64,000 nt of DNA from positions 70,049,001 through 70,113,000 of the forward strand of contig OY856411.1 of the NCBI GenBank assembly GCA_963693085.1, given 5' to 3'. Shown piece after piece: positions 33,725-46,600 of this stretch; positions within the stretch are counted from its first letter, which is position 1; each line of letters begins with the position of its first letter. The position numbers and the translations under genes were made by a program. Source of the DNA: Alisma plantago-aquatica (taxonomy: Eukaryota; Streptophyta; Magnoliopsida; Alismatales; Alismataceae). The notes under the pieces are model-generated. The model was not told the origin of the DNA and did no database searches. It saw only the letters and a program-made list of their open reading frames with translations.

Positions 33725-36700
33725 AAGGCGTGAAAATACCTAGTCGTCGATTTCTAGTAAACAACTGACATATAGACCCATCCCCTTAAAATAAATTGTC
33801 TCATGAAGGGTGATTAGTCACTGTTTAGTTGGTAGAGCTGACGAATAATGAGGGGATAAATTTTTTCGTAGGGACATGGCGCGGAACATGTATTTTCAGT
33901 TTCAAAAAAACCAACATTGTATTGAAAAAAAATTTGGAGGGCATTTTTTTCCCTGGAAAATTATATTTCACGGGTAATTTTATATGTCAGTTTCTTTGAA
34001 AAGAAATCGACATTAAAGTAAAAGTGGTACATGTGTCTTTTCTAAATCGGCATGACTTCACATATGGTTATTGTTGTCTTATATAACCGACGTCGTTGTT
34101 CTTTGGCGTTGGGTTTTTTTGTGTAACCGACGCCATCAAAGATGACATTATATGTCATTTCTGTACTAGTGCCTACTTCTCCCCAGAAGGAAAAGTGGAT
34201 GATAATCATAACTCTTCCCCTCTCCTTTTCTTTTGCTCCATCCTATCAACCCTAGAATGATCGCATGCCCTCTATATAAGGTAGAGTTGTGGGAGTATTT
34301 CTCTTCACCAAAGGAGGTAGATGAGGGTAACTAGGGATACAGTTGACAAGAGGGTTGGTGCATTGTTTGTTCTCTAAAAGTAGACCTAAGGAAGACCACA
34401 AGAAGGATCAAGATTAGAGAGTTGCCATTCTGTCGTGGTTTCATGATTGGTGCTCACTGACGCTTAGGAAGAGGATGCACCCTAAAGGAAATTGTGGGGG
34501 AGTAGAGTGAAGTTGACACACCTTGTCTGCATCTTCACAACATGAAGGAGTTTAGAGGGTGTCAGATGATGGCCCATCGTTGAAGGGTGTTGCGACTGCG
34601 ACTGTTGTACTCATGAGAACCAGAGTTGTAGATCGCCATACCACTAGGGAAGGCCAGTGAGGAACTGCAAAGGGGCGAAAGGTGAACCAGACTCTTGTGA
34701 TGGGGGTAGATGAAGGAGAAGGAGTGGAGAGGTGCATTGGTGGAGTTCGGAAGTGAGTCCCGGTTATGGTTCCAGTGGACGATTGTCGTGTGCGGTAGTG
34801 TCGATGTGCAAGGAGAAAGAACAAGGTCAAAGTACCAAAATGTTCCTGAGGCTATACGTCGAATACAAGGGTAATAAGTAAATTCTCCTTTATCTTTAGT
34901 CAGCCCGGTAATAATAGAAATAATATAAGGTATGATGTGTCAACTAGTGATTGGTCCATTAGTATTTATCTCACTAATAATGTAGTAATTAGACCGTAGT
35001 TTGATATATAGTAAAAGCATATATCAAATTGATCAAAAAGGTGACGAGATTGAATAAATATAATTGATTCCTAATTACGATCATGATTCTAAAAGTAGGG
35101 CTATTACCTAATTAAGGAGTTTTTTATAGATAGAAACCCTAGAACTGATAATTAAAGTTCCAAATACAATGAATTCTTTTAGTTTTTTTCATATTGTGGA
35201 ATATAATGGAATTCTAAGATGATAATGATGATGCTAATGGATAATGTGGATTTCTAGGATAATGATTATCAATATGTGTAAAAATGGATTAGATGGTCAT
35301 AATATCATAATGTGTTTAAGTTGATGAGAATCCAAATCCTTGATATGTTTTGAGTAATTATAATCACCATTACAGGTTTTGAGGCATATACATGATAATT
35401 GGAGTTTTGAAACTAATATGCTTTGGTCATTATAATCTTAAGTTGCATAATCTAACATAATTGCTCAAAATGGTGAAAAAGTCTTAACTTGATGACTAGT
35501 GTTTCACCCAATGTCAAATATGGGTTTATAAGTTTAAAAGTATAATAGTGATGTGTTGGAATTAGGGTTTGATGTCCTTATTCCATATCTAAAACTAAGG
35601 CCACACTAAACTCTAGATTAGGATCCGAGTAGGGTTTGATCTAAATAATGTGATGGTGATACTTTTAGATTTACATACATGCAGATTTAATGTTGAATTG
35701 TTTGGGTTCCTTATTGCTTTCTTGATTGGATGATATGTTTAAAGTATGAAGACAAGATATTTGTATGGTTCTATAGGAGGTATGTGGCTACTCCTATGAC
35801 TACTCACCTTACCCAATTTTCATGGTTTTCTGAGTTTTCCCAAATAGATTGCAATTAAATTTCTTACTTTCTTATTTACTTCCTATAATCTATAAAGGCA
35901 CTATGAATATCACTATATATAAATATAACTTACTCAAACCCTAAATAGAAACTTTGGTGATTTAAAGAGAATGGGATGATAAGATGTCAGTACCAGAATG
36001 ACTGGTGATCAAGACCAAAAAGGAATCACCACTGGAGAAGCCCAGAAAGGAAGACCTATGAATTAAACCAAGCTTGGGTGAGAGAAGGTTAAGAATGTTC
36101 ACGACATGGACCAAAATTGTAAAGAGAGGGTTCCCCCGTAAGGAGGCTACCCTAAAGAGAGGGAACACTATGAGAGAAAAGGAATTTATGTTAAAAATAA
36201 AATGCATGTTTGATTATGTAATCTTCATTGCTGTTGTGGTTGCTAATATTGTTATATGTACATACACATATTTTATTTTCACCACAAGTATACAATATAG
36301 CAAATGACTGATTTGTACTATGGTTTTACAATGTTTTAGGTACATGCTAAATATCAAGATATGTAGAACCATATGAAATTACCTAAATGCATTAAAGCTA
36401 AGTAAAAGAGGATTAGTTAGATACTTCATCCTGTATGTACAGTTCTAATGGTATAAAATCTATGTAACTCATTAGAGGAGCATCCTGTAAATAATATTTG
36501 AATTAATAGAAATTATTTTCTATTATTTGTTATTTAGTTAAATTTGGGTCCTTTGAAATTTTAGGTAATGATTCTCAATTTTTTTTGGCTCTTTCCTCAA
36601 TTGGGAGATGTTGAAAGTGAGGTCATTGCATAAATAGTTTCTCGACTAAAAGACTTAGGCAAATCCACCTAATTCTAGATATCAAGATCTATAGTGTTAG

Positions 36701-38688
36701 ATCTAAAAGGCTTCTTGGCTTAAGTCAATGTACATACATTGACAAGGTGCTGAAGTATTTTTCCATGCAAGAATCTAAGAAAGGGAAATTACTCATGTCT
36801 CATGGGATAAATATTTCTAAACTTTTTGAGAAAGTGACTGCATGAGTAAGATTCCGTATACCTCTACAATTGAACGTGTCATTTATGCAATGTTATGTAC
36901 ATGTCCAGAAGTCTCATATGCCTTGAGCGTGACGAGTAGATATCACAAAGATCCAGGGGAAGGTCATTGGGCTACGATAAACAACATCATCAAGTACTTG
37001 GGAAGAATTAAGGATGCATTTCTTATATATATAGGTGCAAAAGAGTAGGTTGTAAGGAGTTACACTATGAAAGCTTCCAGTTTAACAAAGATGACTATCA
37101 ATCACAATCTAGTTATGTGTTTTTCCTTAATGGATTTGTTGTTTATTGGAAGAGTTCAAAGCAAGCAACATTAGCTAACTCTATAATAGAAGCAATATGT
37201 ATTGTTGCATGAAATACTGCAAAAGAAGTTGTATTGACCAAGAAGTTCATGAGCAAACTTGGAGTTATTCCTAACATTGTTGACACAATAGATCTACATT
37301 GTGAAAAAAATGGATCTATCACACAAGACAAGGAACCAAGGTTACATCAAAGTTTCAAACAAATACTTTGACACTTCCATCTTATAGGAAAAATCATTGA
37401 TCAAGGAAAACTGATGATTGGAGCAATCAGATTTCGGCTTCCTGATTTCTAACTGACAAATCAGATTTGTCTTCCAGACCAATGCCATCTCGGCTCCCTA
37501 GAGCCACACGGGATTCACTGTTACAGAATACTGCTCCCTAGAGCAGTCGTGAGAACACTCGCGTCTCCATCCTCTATGATCATTCACGCGGTGACCAGAG
37601 CAGTGTAAAAGCCAGAAATCCTTCTGTTGGCCTAAATCCCAAGTGCGGCTGCCCCCTCTTCTCATGTTTCTCCAGGCCATGACCAACCTTGCCCCTGACC
37701 CGCATATGCAATTCATGCTCTCCTTCTACGCACCCATCATCTCTGCTGAGAAGGCTTATCAATATCGGTAGCGGAGATCACCAACACCGGCCCTTGCTGC
37801 TAGCATCTCTTGTGTTTTCACCAGAGCTTCCAAGCTTTTGATTACAAATACATTAGGCTCTTCTAGATTGATTCTTGTCGTCTTCTTCTAAGGGATCTAA
37901 AACCTCCAGCCGACTGATTTCTCGTTTGCGATTTTATTGTTTCTCCTTTATAGGCCCCCGTTCATTCACACCAGATCCCTTTTTGGGGCGGCAAATAAAA
38001 AAAATGCAGTGCCACTCACACCTCATCTTTCAGAAACTAGTCCTGTTCGAAACTAGTCTTTTACTCATCTTCGTGTTCCCTTGTCCACGTAACGTTGTTC
38101 AATTTTTAGTTTGCAGAAGTAGAGGCATAGGGTAAAGAAGGAAAATGAAGGGATTACGGATCTGACAACACAATCTCGCAGTGAAGAGGAACAGGTCGGG
38201 GTCGAGTTTTACTAATCTGACATTACAGTGGCCGAAAGGCGTGCAATCCAGACCACAAGTCCTCTACGCCTCAGCAAGATATAGGGAATCAAGCCTCGCT
38301 CTACGCAGGTCATCATCTATTGCTATTGACAACGGCGATATATTAGTCGGCGTGGATCTTTTTGCAGCGGCAATATATTTGACTTAATTTCCTTTTTTAA
38401 AAAGGTGCGAGTACAAGGGGGTCATTTATTCCTATTGATGCATCAGCAAACAAACAGAAGACAAGGGTGACAACTTATACAAAAAGATAGTTGTAGTCCT
38501 CTCAGCTCTACAACAACATAAAAATAGTGCATTATTCTTCTTACCGTATCTTTATGACAGTAGTGCCTTATTTGTGTGTCATCCTTGACATATTTAATCA
38601 TCTACTAGTGCTTATGACTTTCCATGATCTTTTTTGTGATTGACGGGAGGGGGAGAATAGAGGAAGATGAGTAAAGGGAAGATGAGAT
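33725..38688 (+). repeat. Monomer 2
   Basis: It is 4964 bases long. It has the empty insertion site and is intermediate in divergence: in the 131-base stretch used for comparison (from 36845) it differs once from monomer 3. It keeps the older variants CCAAGCTTTTG and GCCCCTGACCC that it shares with monomer 1 and that monomers 3-7 have changed. It has CG at 34578-34579. Confidence 0.95.
36645..37410 (+). pseudogene. Copia RT/RNase H fragment in monomer 2
   Basis: Same fragment as in monomer 1, with RYHKDPGEGHW, the more canonical form, in place of RYHEDPWEGHW. The frame stops after GAKE at 37048, and the RNase H part continues in another frame. A small set of differences separates it from the copy 3 version. 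Confidence 0.88.
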
Positions 38689-39236
38689 AAGGCGTGAAAA
38701 TACCTAGTCGTCGATTTCTAGTAAACAACTGACATATAGACCCATCCCCTTAAAATAAATTGTCTCATGAAGGGTGATTAGTCACTGTTTAGTTGGTAGA
38801 GCCGACGAATAATGAGGGGATAAATTTTTTCGTAGGGACATGGCGCGGAACATGTATTTTCAGTTTCAAAAAAACCAACATTGTATTGAAAAAAAATTTG
38901 GAGGGCATTTTTTTCCCTGGAAAATTATATTTCACGGGTAATTTTATATGTCAGTTTCTTTGAAAAGAAATCGACATTAAAGTAAAAGTGGTACATGTGT
39001 CTTTTCTAAACCGGCATGACTTCACATATGGTTATTGTTGTCTTATATAACCGACGTCGTTGTTCTTTGGCGTTGGGTTTTTTTGTGTAACCGACGCCAT
39101 CAAAGATGACATTATATGTCATTTCTGTACTAGTGCCTACTTCTCCCCAGAAGGAAAAGTGGATGATAATCATAACTCTTCCCCTCTCCTTTTCTTTTGC
39201 TCCATCCTATCAACCCTAGAAGGATCGCATGCCCTC

Positions 39237-39245
39237 TATATAAGG
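39237..39245 (+). promoter_or_regulatory. TATA-like box of the monomer (example in copy 3)
   Basis: TATATAAGG follows a C/T-rich stretch and CAACCCTAG. It is present in every copy, about 550 bases after the monomer start (other copies near 28145, 34273, 44201, 49164, 54129, 59093). It could drive transcription to the right through the monomer; this is inferred from the motif only. Confidence 0.4.
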
Positions 39246-40097
39246 TAGAGTTGTGGGAGTATTTCTCTTCACCAAAGGAGGTAGATGAGGGTAACTAGGG
39301 ATACAGTTGACAAGAGGGTTGGTGCATTGTTTGTTCTCTAAAAGTAGACCTAAGGAAGACCACAAGAAGGATCAAGATTAGAGAGTTGCCATTCTGTCGT
39401 GGTTTCATGATTGGTGCTCACTGACGCTTAGGAAGAGGATGCACCCTAAAGGAAATTGTGGGGGAGTAGAGTGAAGTTGACACACCTTGTCTGCATCTTC
39501 ACAACATGAAGGAGTTTAGAGGGTGTCAGATGATGGCCCATATTTGAAGGGTGTTGCGACTGCGACTGTTGTACTCATGAGAACCAGAGTTGTAGATCGC
39601 CATACCACTAGGGAAGGCCAGTGAGGAACTGCAAAGGGGGGAAAGGTGAACCAGACTCTTGTGATGGGGGTAGATGAAGGAGAAGGAGTGGAGAGGTGCA
39701 TTGGTGGAGTTCGGAAGTGAATCCCGGTTATGGTTCCAGTGGACGACTGTCGTGTGCGGTAGTGTCGATGTGCAAGGAGAAAGAACAAGGTCAAAGTACC
39801 AAAATGTTCCTGAGGCTATACGTCGAATACAAGGGTAATAAGTAAATTCTCCTTTATCTTTAGTCAGCCCGGTAATAAGAGAAATAATATAAGGTATGAT
39901 GTGTCAACTAGTGATTGGTCCATTAGTATTTATCTCACTAATAATGTAGTAATTAGACCGTAGTTTGATATATAGTAAAATCATATATCAAATTGATCAA
40001 AAAGGTGACGAGATTGAATAAATATAATTGATTCCTAATTACGATCATGATTCTAAAAGTAGGGATATTACCTAATTAAGGAGTTTTTTATACATAG

Positions 40098-40105
40098 AAA
40101 CCCTA
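40098..40105 (+). promoter_or_regulatory. Telo-box AAACCCTA (example in copy 3)
   Basis: One AAACCCTA lies here and another at 40900-40907, each repeated in copies 2-7 at the same offset. Telo-boxes occur in plant promoters of growth-related genes and Polycomb targets, but can also arise by chance in AT-rich DNA. Confidence 0.35.
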
Positions 40106-41608
40106 GAACTGATAATTAAAGTTCCAAAGACAATGAATTCTTTTAGTTTTTTTCATATTGTGGAATATAATGGAACTCTAAGATGATAATGATGATGCTA
40201 ATGGATAATGTGGATTTCTAGGATAATGATTATCAATATGTGTAAAAATGGATTAGATGGTCATAATATCATAATGTGTTTAAGTTGATGAGAATCCAAA
40301 TCCTTGATATGTTTTGAGTAATTATAATCACCATTACAAGTTTTGAGGCATATACATGATAATTGGAGTTTTGAAACTAATATGCTTTGGTCATTATAAT
40401 CTTAAGTTGCATAATCAAACATAATTGCTCAAAATGGTGAAAAAGTCTTAACTTGATGACTAGTGTTTCACCCAATGTCAAATATGGGTTTATAAGTTTA
40501 ATAGTATAATAGTGATGTGTTGGAATTAGGGTTTAATGTCCTTATTCCTTATCTAAAACTAAGGCCACACTAAACTCTAGATTAGGATCCGAGTAGGGTT
40601 TGATCTGAATAATGTGATGGTGATACTTTTAGATTTACATACATGCAGATTTAATGTTGAATTGTTTGGGTTCCTTATTGCTTTCTTGATTGGATGATAT
40701 GTTTAAAGTATGAAGACAAGATATTTGTATGGTTCTACAGGAGGTATGTGGCTACTCCTATGACTACTCACCTTACCCAATTTTTATGGTTTTCTGAGTT
40801 TTCCCAAATAGATTGCAATTAAATTTCTTACTTTCTTATTTACTTCCTATAATCTATAAAGGCACTATGAATATCACTATATATAAATATAACTTACTCA
40901 AACCCTAAATAGAAACTTTGGTGATTTAAAGAGAATGGGATGATAAGATGTCAGTACCAGAATGACTGGTGATCAAGACCAAAAAGGAATCACCACTGGA
41001 GAAGCCCAGAAAGGAAGACCTATGAATTAAACCAAGCTTGGGTGAGGGAAGGTTAAGAATGTTCATGACATGGACCAAAATTGTAAAGAGAGGGTTCCCC
41101 CGTAAGGAGGCTACCCTAAAGAGAGGGAACACTATGAGAGAAAAGGAATTTATGTTAAAAATAAAATGCATGTTTGATTATGTAATCTTCATTGCTGTTG
41201 TGGTTGCTAATATTGTTATATGTACATGCACATATTTTATTTGCACCACAAGTATACAATATAGCAAATTACTGATTTGTACTATGGTTTTACAATGTTT
41301 TAGGTACATGCTAAATATCAAGATATGTAGAACCATATGAAATTACCTAAATGCATTAAAGCTAAGTAAAAGAGGATTAGTTAGATACTTCATCCTGTAT
41401 GTACAGTTCTAATGGTAGAAAATCTATGTAACTCATTAGAGGAGCATCCTGTAAATAATATTTGAATTAATAGAAATTATTTTCTATTATTTGTTATTTA
41501 GTTAAATTTGGGTCCTTTGAAATTTTAGGTAATGATTCTCAATTTTTTTTGGCTCTTTCCTCAATTGGGAGATGTTGAAAGTGAGGTCATTGCATAAATA
41601 GTTTCTCA

Positions 41609-42374
41609 ACTAAAAGACTTAGGCAAATCCACCTAATTCTAGATATCAAGATCTATAGTGTTAGATCTAAAAGGCTTCTTGGCTTAAGTCAATGTACATA
41701 CATTGACAAGGTGCTGAAGTATTTTTCCATGCAAGAATCTAAGAAAGGGAAATTACTCATGTCTCATGGGATAAATATTTCTAAACTTTTTGAGAAAGTG
41801 ACCGCATGAGTAAGATTCCATATACCTCTACAATTGAACGTGTCATTTATGCAATGTTATGTACATGTCCAGAAGTCTCATATGCCTTGAGCGTGACGAG
41901 TAGATATCACAAAGATCCAGGGGAAGGTCATTGGGCTACGATAAACAACATCATCAAGTACTTGGGAAGAATTAAGGATGCATTTCTTATATATATAGGT
42001 GCAAAAGAGTAGGTTGTAAGGAGTTACACTATGAAAGCTTCCAGTTTAACAAAGATGACTATCAATCACAATCTAGTTATGTGTTTTTCCTTAATGGATT
42101 TGTTGTTTATTGGAAGAGTTCAAAGCAAGCAACATTAGCTAACTCTATAATAGAAGCAATATGTATTGTTGCATGAAATACTGCAAAAGAAGTTGTATTG
42201 ACCAAGAAGTTCATGAGCAAACTTGGAGTTATTCCTAACATTGTTGACACAATAGATCTACATTGTGAAAAAAATGGATCTATCACACAAGACAAGGAAC
42301 CAAGGTTACATCAAAGTTTCAAACAAATACTTTGACACTTCCATCTTATAGGAAAAATCATTGATCAAGGAAAA
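41609..42374 (+). pseudogene. Copia RT/RNase H fragment in monomer 3
   Basis: The length is the same as in copies 1 and 2. In the 131-base comparison stretch it is identical to monomer 4. It carries the same stops as the neighbours, so the fragment was already broken before the array expanded. Confidence 0.88.
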
Positions 42375-43652
42375 CTGATGATTGGAGCAATCAGATTTCG
42401 GCTTCCTGATTTCTAACCGACATATCAGATTTGTCTTCCAGACCAATGCCATCTCGGCTCCCTAGAGCCACACGGGATTCACTGTTACAGAATACTGCTC
42501 CCTAGAGCAGCCGCGAGAACACTCGCGTCTCCATCCTCTATGATCATTCACGCGGTGACCAGAGCAGTGTAAAAGCCAGAAATCCTTCTGTTGGCCTAAA
42601 TCCCAAGTGCGGCTGCCCCCTCTTCTCATGTTTCTCCAGGCCATGACCAACCTTGCTCCTGACCCGCATATGCAATTCATGCTCTCCTTCTACGCACCCA
42701 TCATCTCTGCTGAGAAGGCTTATCAATATCGGTAGCGGAGATCACCAACACCGGCCCTTGCTGCTAGCATCTCTTGTGTTTTCACCAGAGCTTCCAAGAT
42801 TTTGATTACAAATACATTAGGCTCTTCTAGATTGATTCTTGTCGTCTTCTTCTAAGGGATCTAAAACCTCCAGCCGACTGATTTCTCGTTTGCGATTTTC
42901 TTGTTTCTCCTTTATAGGCCCCCGTTCATTCACACCAGATCCCTTTTTGGGGCGGCAAATAAAAAAAATGCAGTGCCACTCACACCTCATCTTTCAGAAA
43001 CTAGTCCTGTTCGAAACAAGTCTTTTACTCATCTTCGTGTTCCCTTGTCCACGTAACGTTGTTCAATTTTTAGTTTGCAGAAGTAGAGGCATAGGGTAAA
43101 GAAGGAAAATGAAGGGATTACGGATCTGACAACACAATCTCGCAGTGAAGAGGAACAGGTCGGGGTCGAGTTTTACTAATCTGACATTACAGTGGCCGAA
43201 AGGCATGCAATCCAGACCACAAGTCCTCTACGCCTCAGCAAGATATAGGGAATCAAGCCTCGCTCTACGCAGGTCATCATCTATTGCTATTGACAACGGC
43301 GATATATTAGTCGGCGTGGATCTTTTTGCAGCGGCAATATATTTGACTTAATTTCCTTTTTTAAAAAGGTGCGAGTACAAGGGGGTCATTTATTCCTATT
43401 GATGCATCAGCAAACAAACAGAAGACAAGGGTGACAACTTATACAAAAAGATAGTTGTAGTCCTCTCAGCTCTACAACAACATAAAAATAGTGCATTATT
43501 CTTCTTACCGTATCTTTATGACAGTAGTGCCTTATTTGTGTGTCATCCTTGACATATTTAATCATCTACTAGTGCTTATGACTTTCCATGATCTTTTTTG
43601 TGATTGACGGGAGGGGGAGAATAGAGGAAGATGAGTAAAGGGAAGATGAGAT

Positions 43653-46600
43653 AAGGCGTGAAAATACCTAGTCGTCGATTTCTAGTAAACAACTGACATA
43701 TAGACCCATCCCCTTAAAATAAATTGTCTCATGAAGGGTGATTAGTCACTGTTTAGTTGGTAGAGCCGACGAATAATGAGGGGATAAATTTTTTCGTAGG
43801 GACATGGCGCGGAACATGTATTTTCAGTTTCAAAAAAACCAACATTGTATTGAAAAAAAATTTGGAGGGCATTTTTTTCCCTGGAAAATTATATTTCACG
43901 GGTAATTTTATATGTCAGTTTCTTTGAAAAGAAATCGACATTAAAGTAAAAGTGGTACATGTGTCTTTTCTAAATCGGCATGACTTCACATATGGTTATT
44001 GTTGTCTTATATAACCGACGTCGTTGTTCTGTGGCGTTGGGTTTTTTTGTGTAACCGACACCATCAAAGATGACATTATATGTCATTTCTGTACTAGTGC
44101 CTACTTCTCCCCAGAAGGAAAAGTGGATGATAATCATAACTCTTCCCCTCTCCTTTTCTTTTGCTCCATCCTATCAACCCTAGAAGGATCGCATGCCCTC
44201 TATATAAGGTAGAGTTGTGGGAGTATTTCTCTTCACCAAAGGAGGTAGATGAGGGTAACTAGGGATACAGTTGACAAGAGGGTTGGTGCATTGTTTGTTC
44301 TCTAAAAGTAGACCTAAGGAAGACCACAAGAAGGATCAAGATTAGAGAGTTGCCATTCTGTCGTGGTTTCATGATTGGTGCTCACTGACGCTTAGGAAGA
44401 GGATGCACCCTAAAGGAAATTGTGGGGGAGTAGAGTGAAGTTGACACACCTTGTCTGCATCTTCACAACATGAAGGAGTTTAGAGGGTGTCAGATGATGG
44501 CCCATCGTTGAAGGGTGTTGCGACTGCGACTGTTGTACTCATGAGAACCAGAGTTGTAGATCGCCATACCACTAGGGAAGGCCAGTGAGGAACTGCAAAG
44601 GGGGGAAAGGTGAACCAGACTCTTGTGATGGGGGTAGATGAAGGAGAAGGAGTGGAGAGGTGCATTGGTGGAGTTCGGAAGTGAATCCCGGTTATGGTTC
44701 CAGTGGACGACTGTCGTGTGCGGTAGTGTCGATGTGCAAGGAGAAAGAACAAGGTCAAAGTACCAAAATGTTCCTGAGGCTATACGTCGAATACAAGGGT
44801 AATAAGTAAATTCTCCTTTATCTTTAGTCAGCCCGATAATAATAGAAATAATATAAGGTATGATGTGTCAACTAGTGATTGGTCCATTAGTATTTATCTC
44901 ACTAATAATGTAGTAATTAGACCGTAGTTTGATATATAGTAAAAGCATATATCAAATTGATCAAAAAGGTGACGAGATTGAATAAATATAATTGATTCCT
45001 AATTACGATCATGATTCTAAAAGTAGGGATATTACCTAATTAAGGAGTTTTTTATACATAGAAACCCTAGAACTGATAATTAAAGTTCCAAAGACAATGA
45101 ATTCTTTTAGTTTTTTTCATATTGTGGAATATAATGGAACTCTAAGATGATAATGATGATGCTAATGGATAATGTGGATTTCTAGGATAATGATTATCAA
45201 TATGTGTAAAAATGGATTAGATGGTCATAATATCATAATGTGTTTAAGTTGATGAGAATCCAAATCCTTGATATGTTTTGAGTAATTATAATCACCATTA
45301 CAAGTTTTGAGGCATATACATGATAATTGGAGTTTTGAAACTAATATGCTTTGGTCATTATAATCTTAAGTTGCATAATCTAACATAATTGCTCAAAATG
45401 GTGAAAAAGTCTTAACTTGATGACTAGTGTTTCACCCAATGTCAAATATGGGTTTATAAGTTTAATAGTATAATAGTGATGTGTTGGAATTAGGGTTTAA
45501 TGTCCTTATTCCTTATCTAAAACTAAGGCCACACTAAACTCTAGATTAGGATCCGAGTAGGGTTTGATCTGAATAATGTGATGGTGATACTTTTAGATTT
45601 ACATACATGCAGATTTAATGTTGAATTGTTTGGGTTCCTTATTGCTTTCTTGATTGGATGATATGTTTAAAGTATGAAGACAAGATATTTGTATGGTTCT
45701 ACAGGAGGTATGTGGCTACTCCTATGACTACTCACCTTACCCAATTTTTATGGTTTTCTGAGTTTTCCCAAATAGATTGCAATTAAATTTCTTACTTTCT
45801 TATTTACTTCCTATAATCTATAAAGGCACTATGAATATCACTATATATAAATATAACTTACTCAAACCCTAAATAGAAACTTTGGTGATTTAAAGAGAAT
45901 GGGATGATAAGATGTCAGTACCAGAATGACTGGTGATCAAGACCAAAAAGGAATCACCACTGGAGAAGCCCAGAAAGGAAGACCTATGAATTAAACCAAG
46001 CTTGGGTGAGGGAAGGTTAAGAATGTTCATGACATGGACCAAAATTGTAAAGAGAGGGTTCCCCCGTAAGGAGGCTACCCTAAAGAGAGGGAACACTATG
46101 AGAGAAAAGGAATTTATGTTAAAAATAAAATGCATGTTTGATTATGTAATCTTCATTGCTGTTGTGGTTGCTAATATTGTTATATGTACATGCACATATT
46201 TTATTTGCACCACAAGTATACAATATAGCAAATTACTGATTTGTACTATGGTTTTACAATGTTTTAGGTACATGCTAAATATCAAGATATGTAGAACCAT
46301 ATGAAATTACCTAAATGCATTAAAGCTAAGTAAAAGAGGATTAGTTAGATACTTCATCCTGTATGTACAGTTCTAATGGTAGAAAATCTATGTAACTCAT
46401 TAGAGGAGCATCCTGTAAATAATATTTGAATTAATAGAAATTATTTTCTATTATTTGTTATTTAGTTAAATTTGGGTCCTTTGAAATTTTAGGTAATGAT
46501 TCTCAATTTTTTTTGGCTCTTTCCTCAATTGGGAGATGTTGAAAGTGAGGTCATTGCATAAATAGTTTCTCAACTAAAAGACTTAGGCAAATCCACCTAA

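Larger units (their letters stand above)
38689..43652 (+). repeat. Monomer 3
   Basis: It is 4964 bases long. It is a useful reference copy for the landmarks given under the array. It has AT at 39542-39543, where monomers 1, 2 and 4 have CG. Private differences include GTAATAAGAGAAAT at about 39870 and GACATATCAG at about 42419. Confidence 0.95.

Noticed and set aside
34552..34830. 92-codon minus-strand frame repeated in monomers 2-7
   Set aside because: Copy 1 has a different frame and length over the same DNA, so repetition reflects the young array and not coding constraint.
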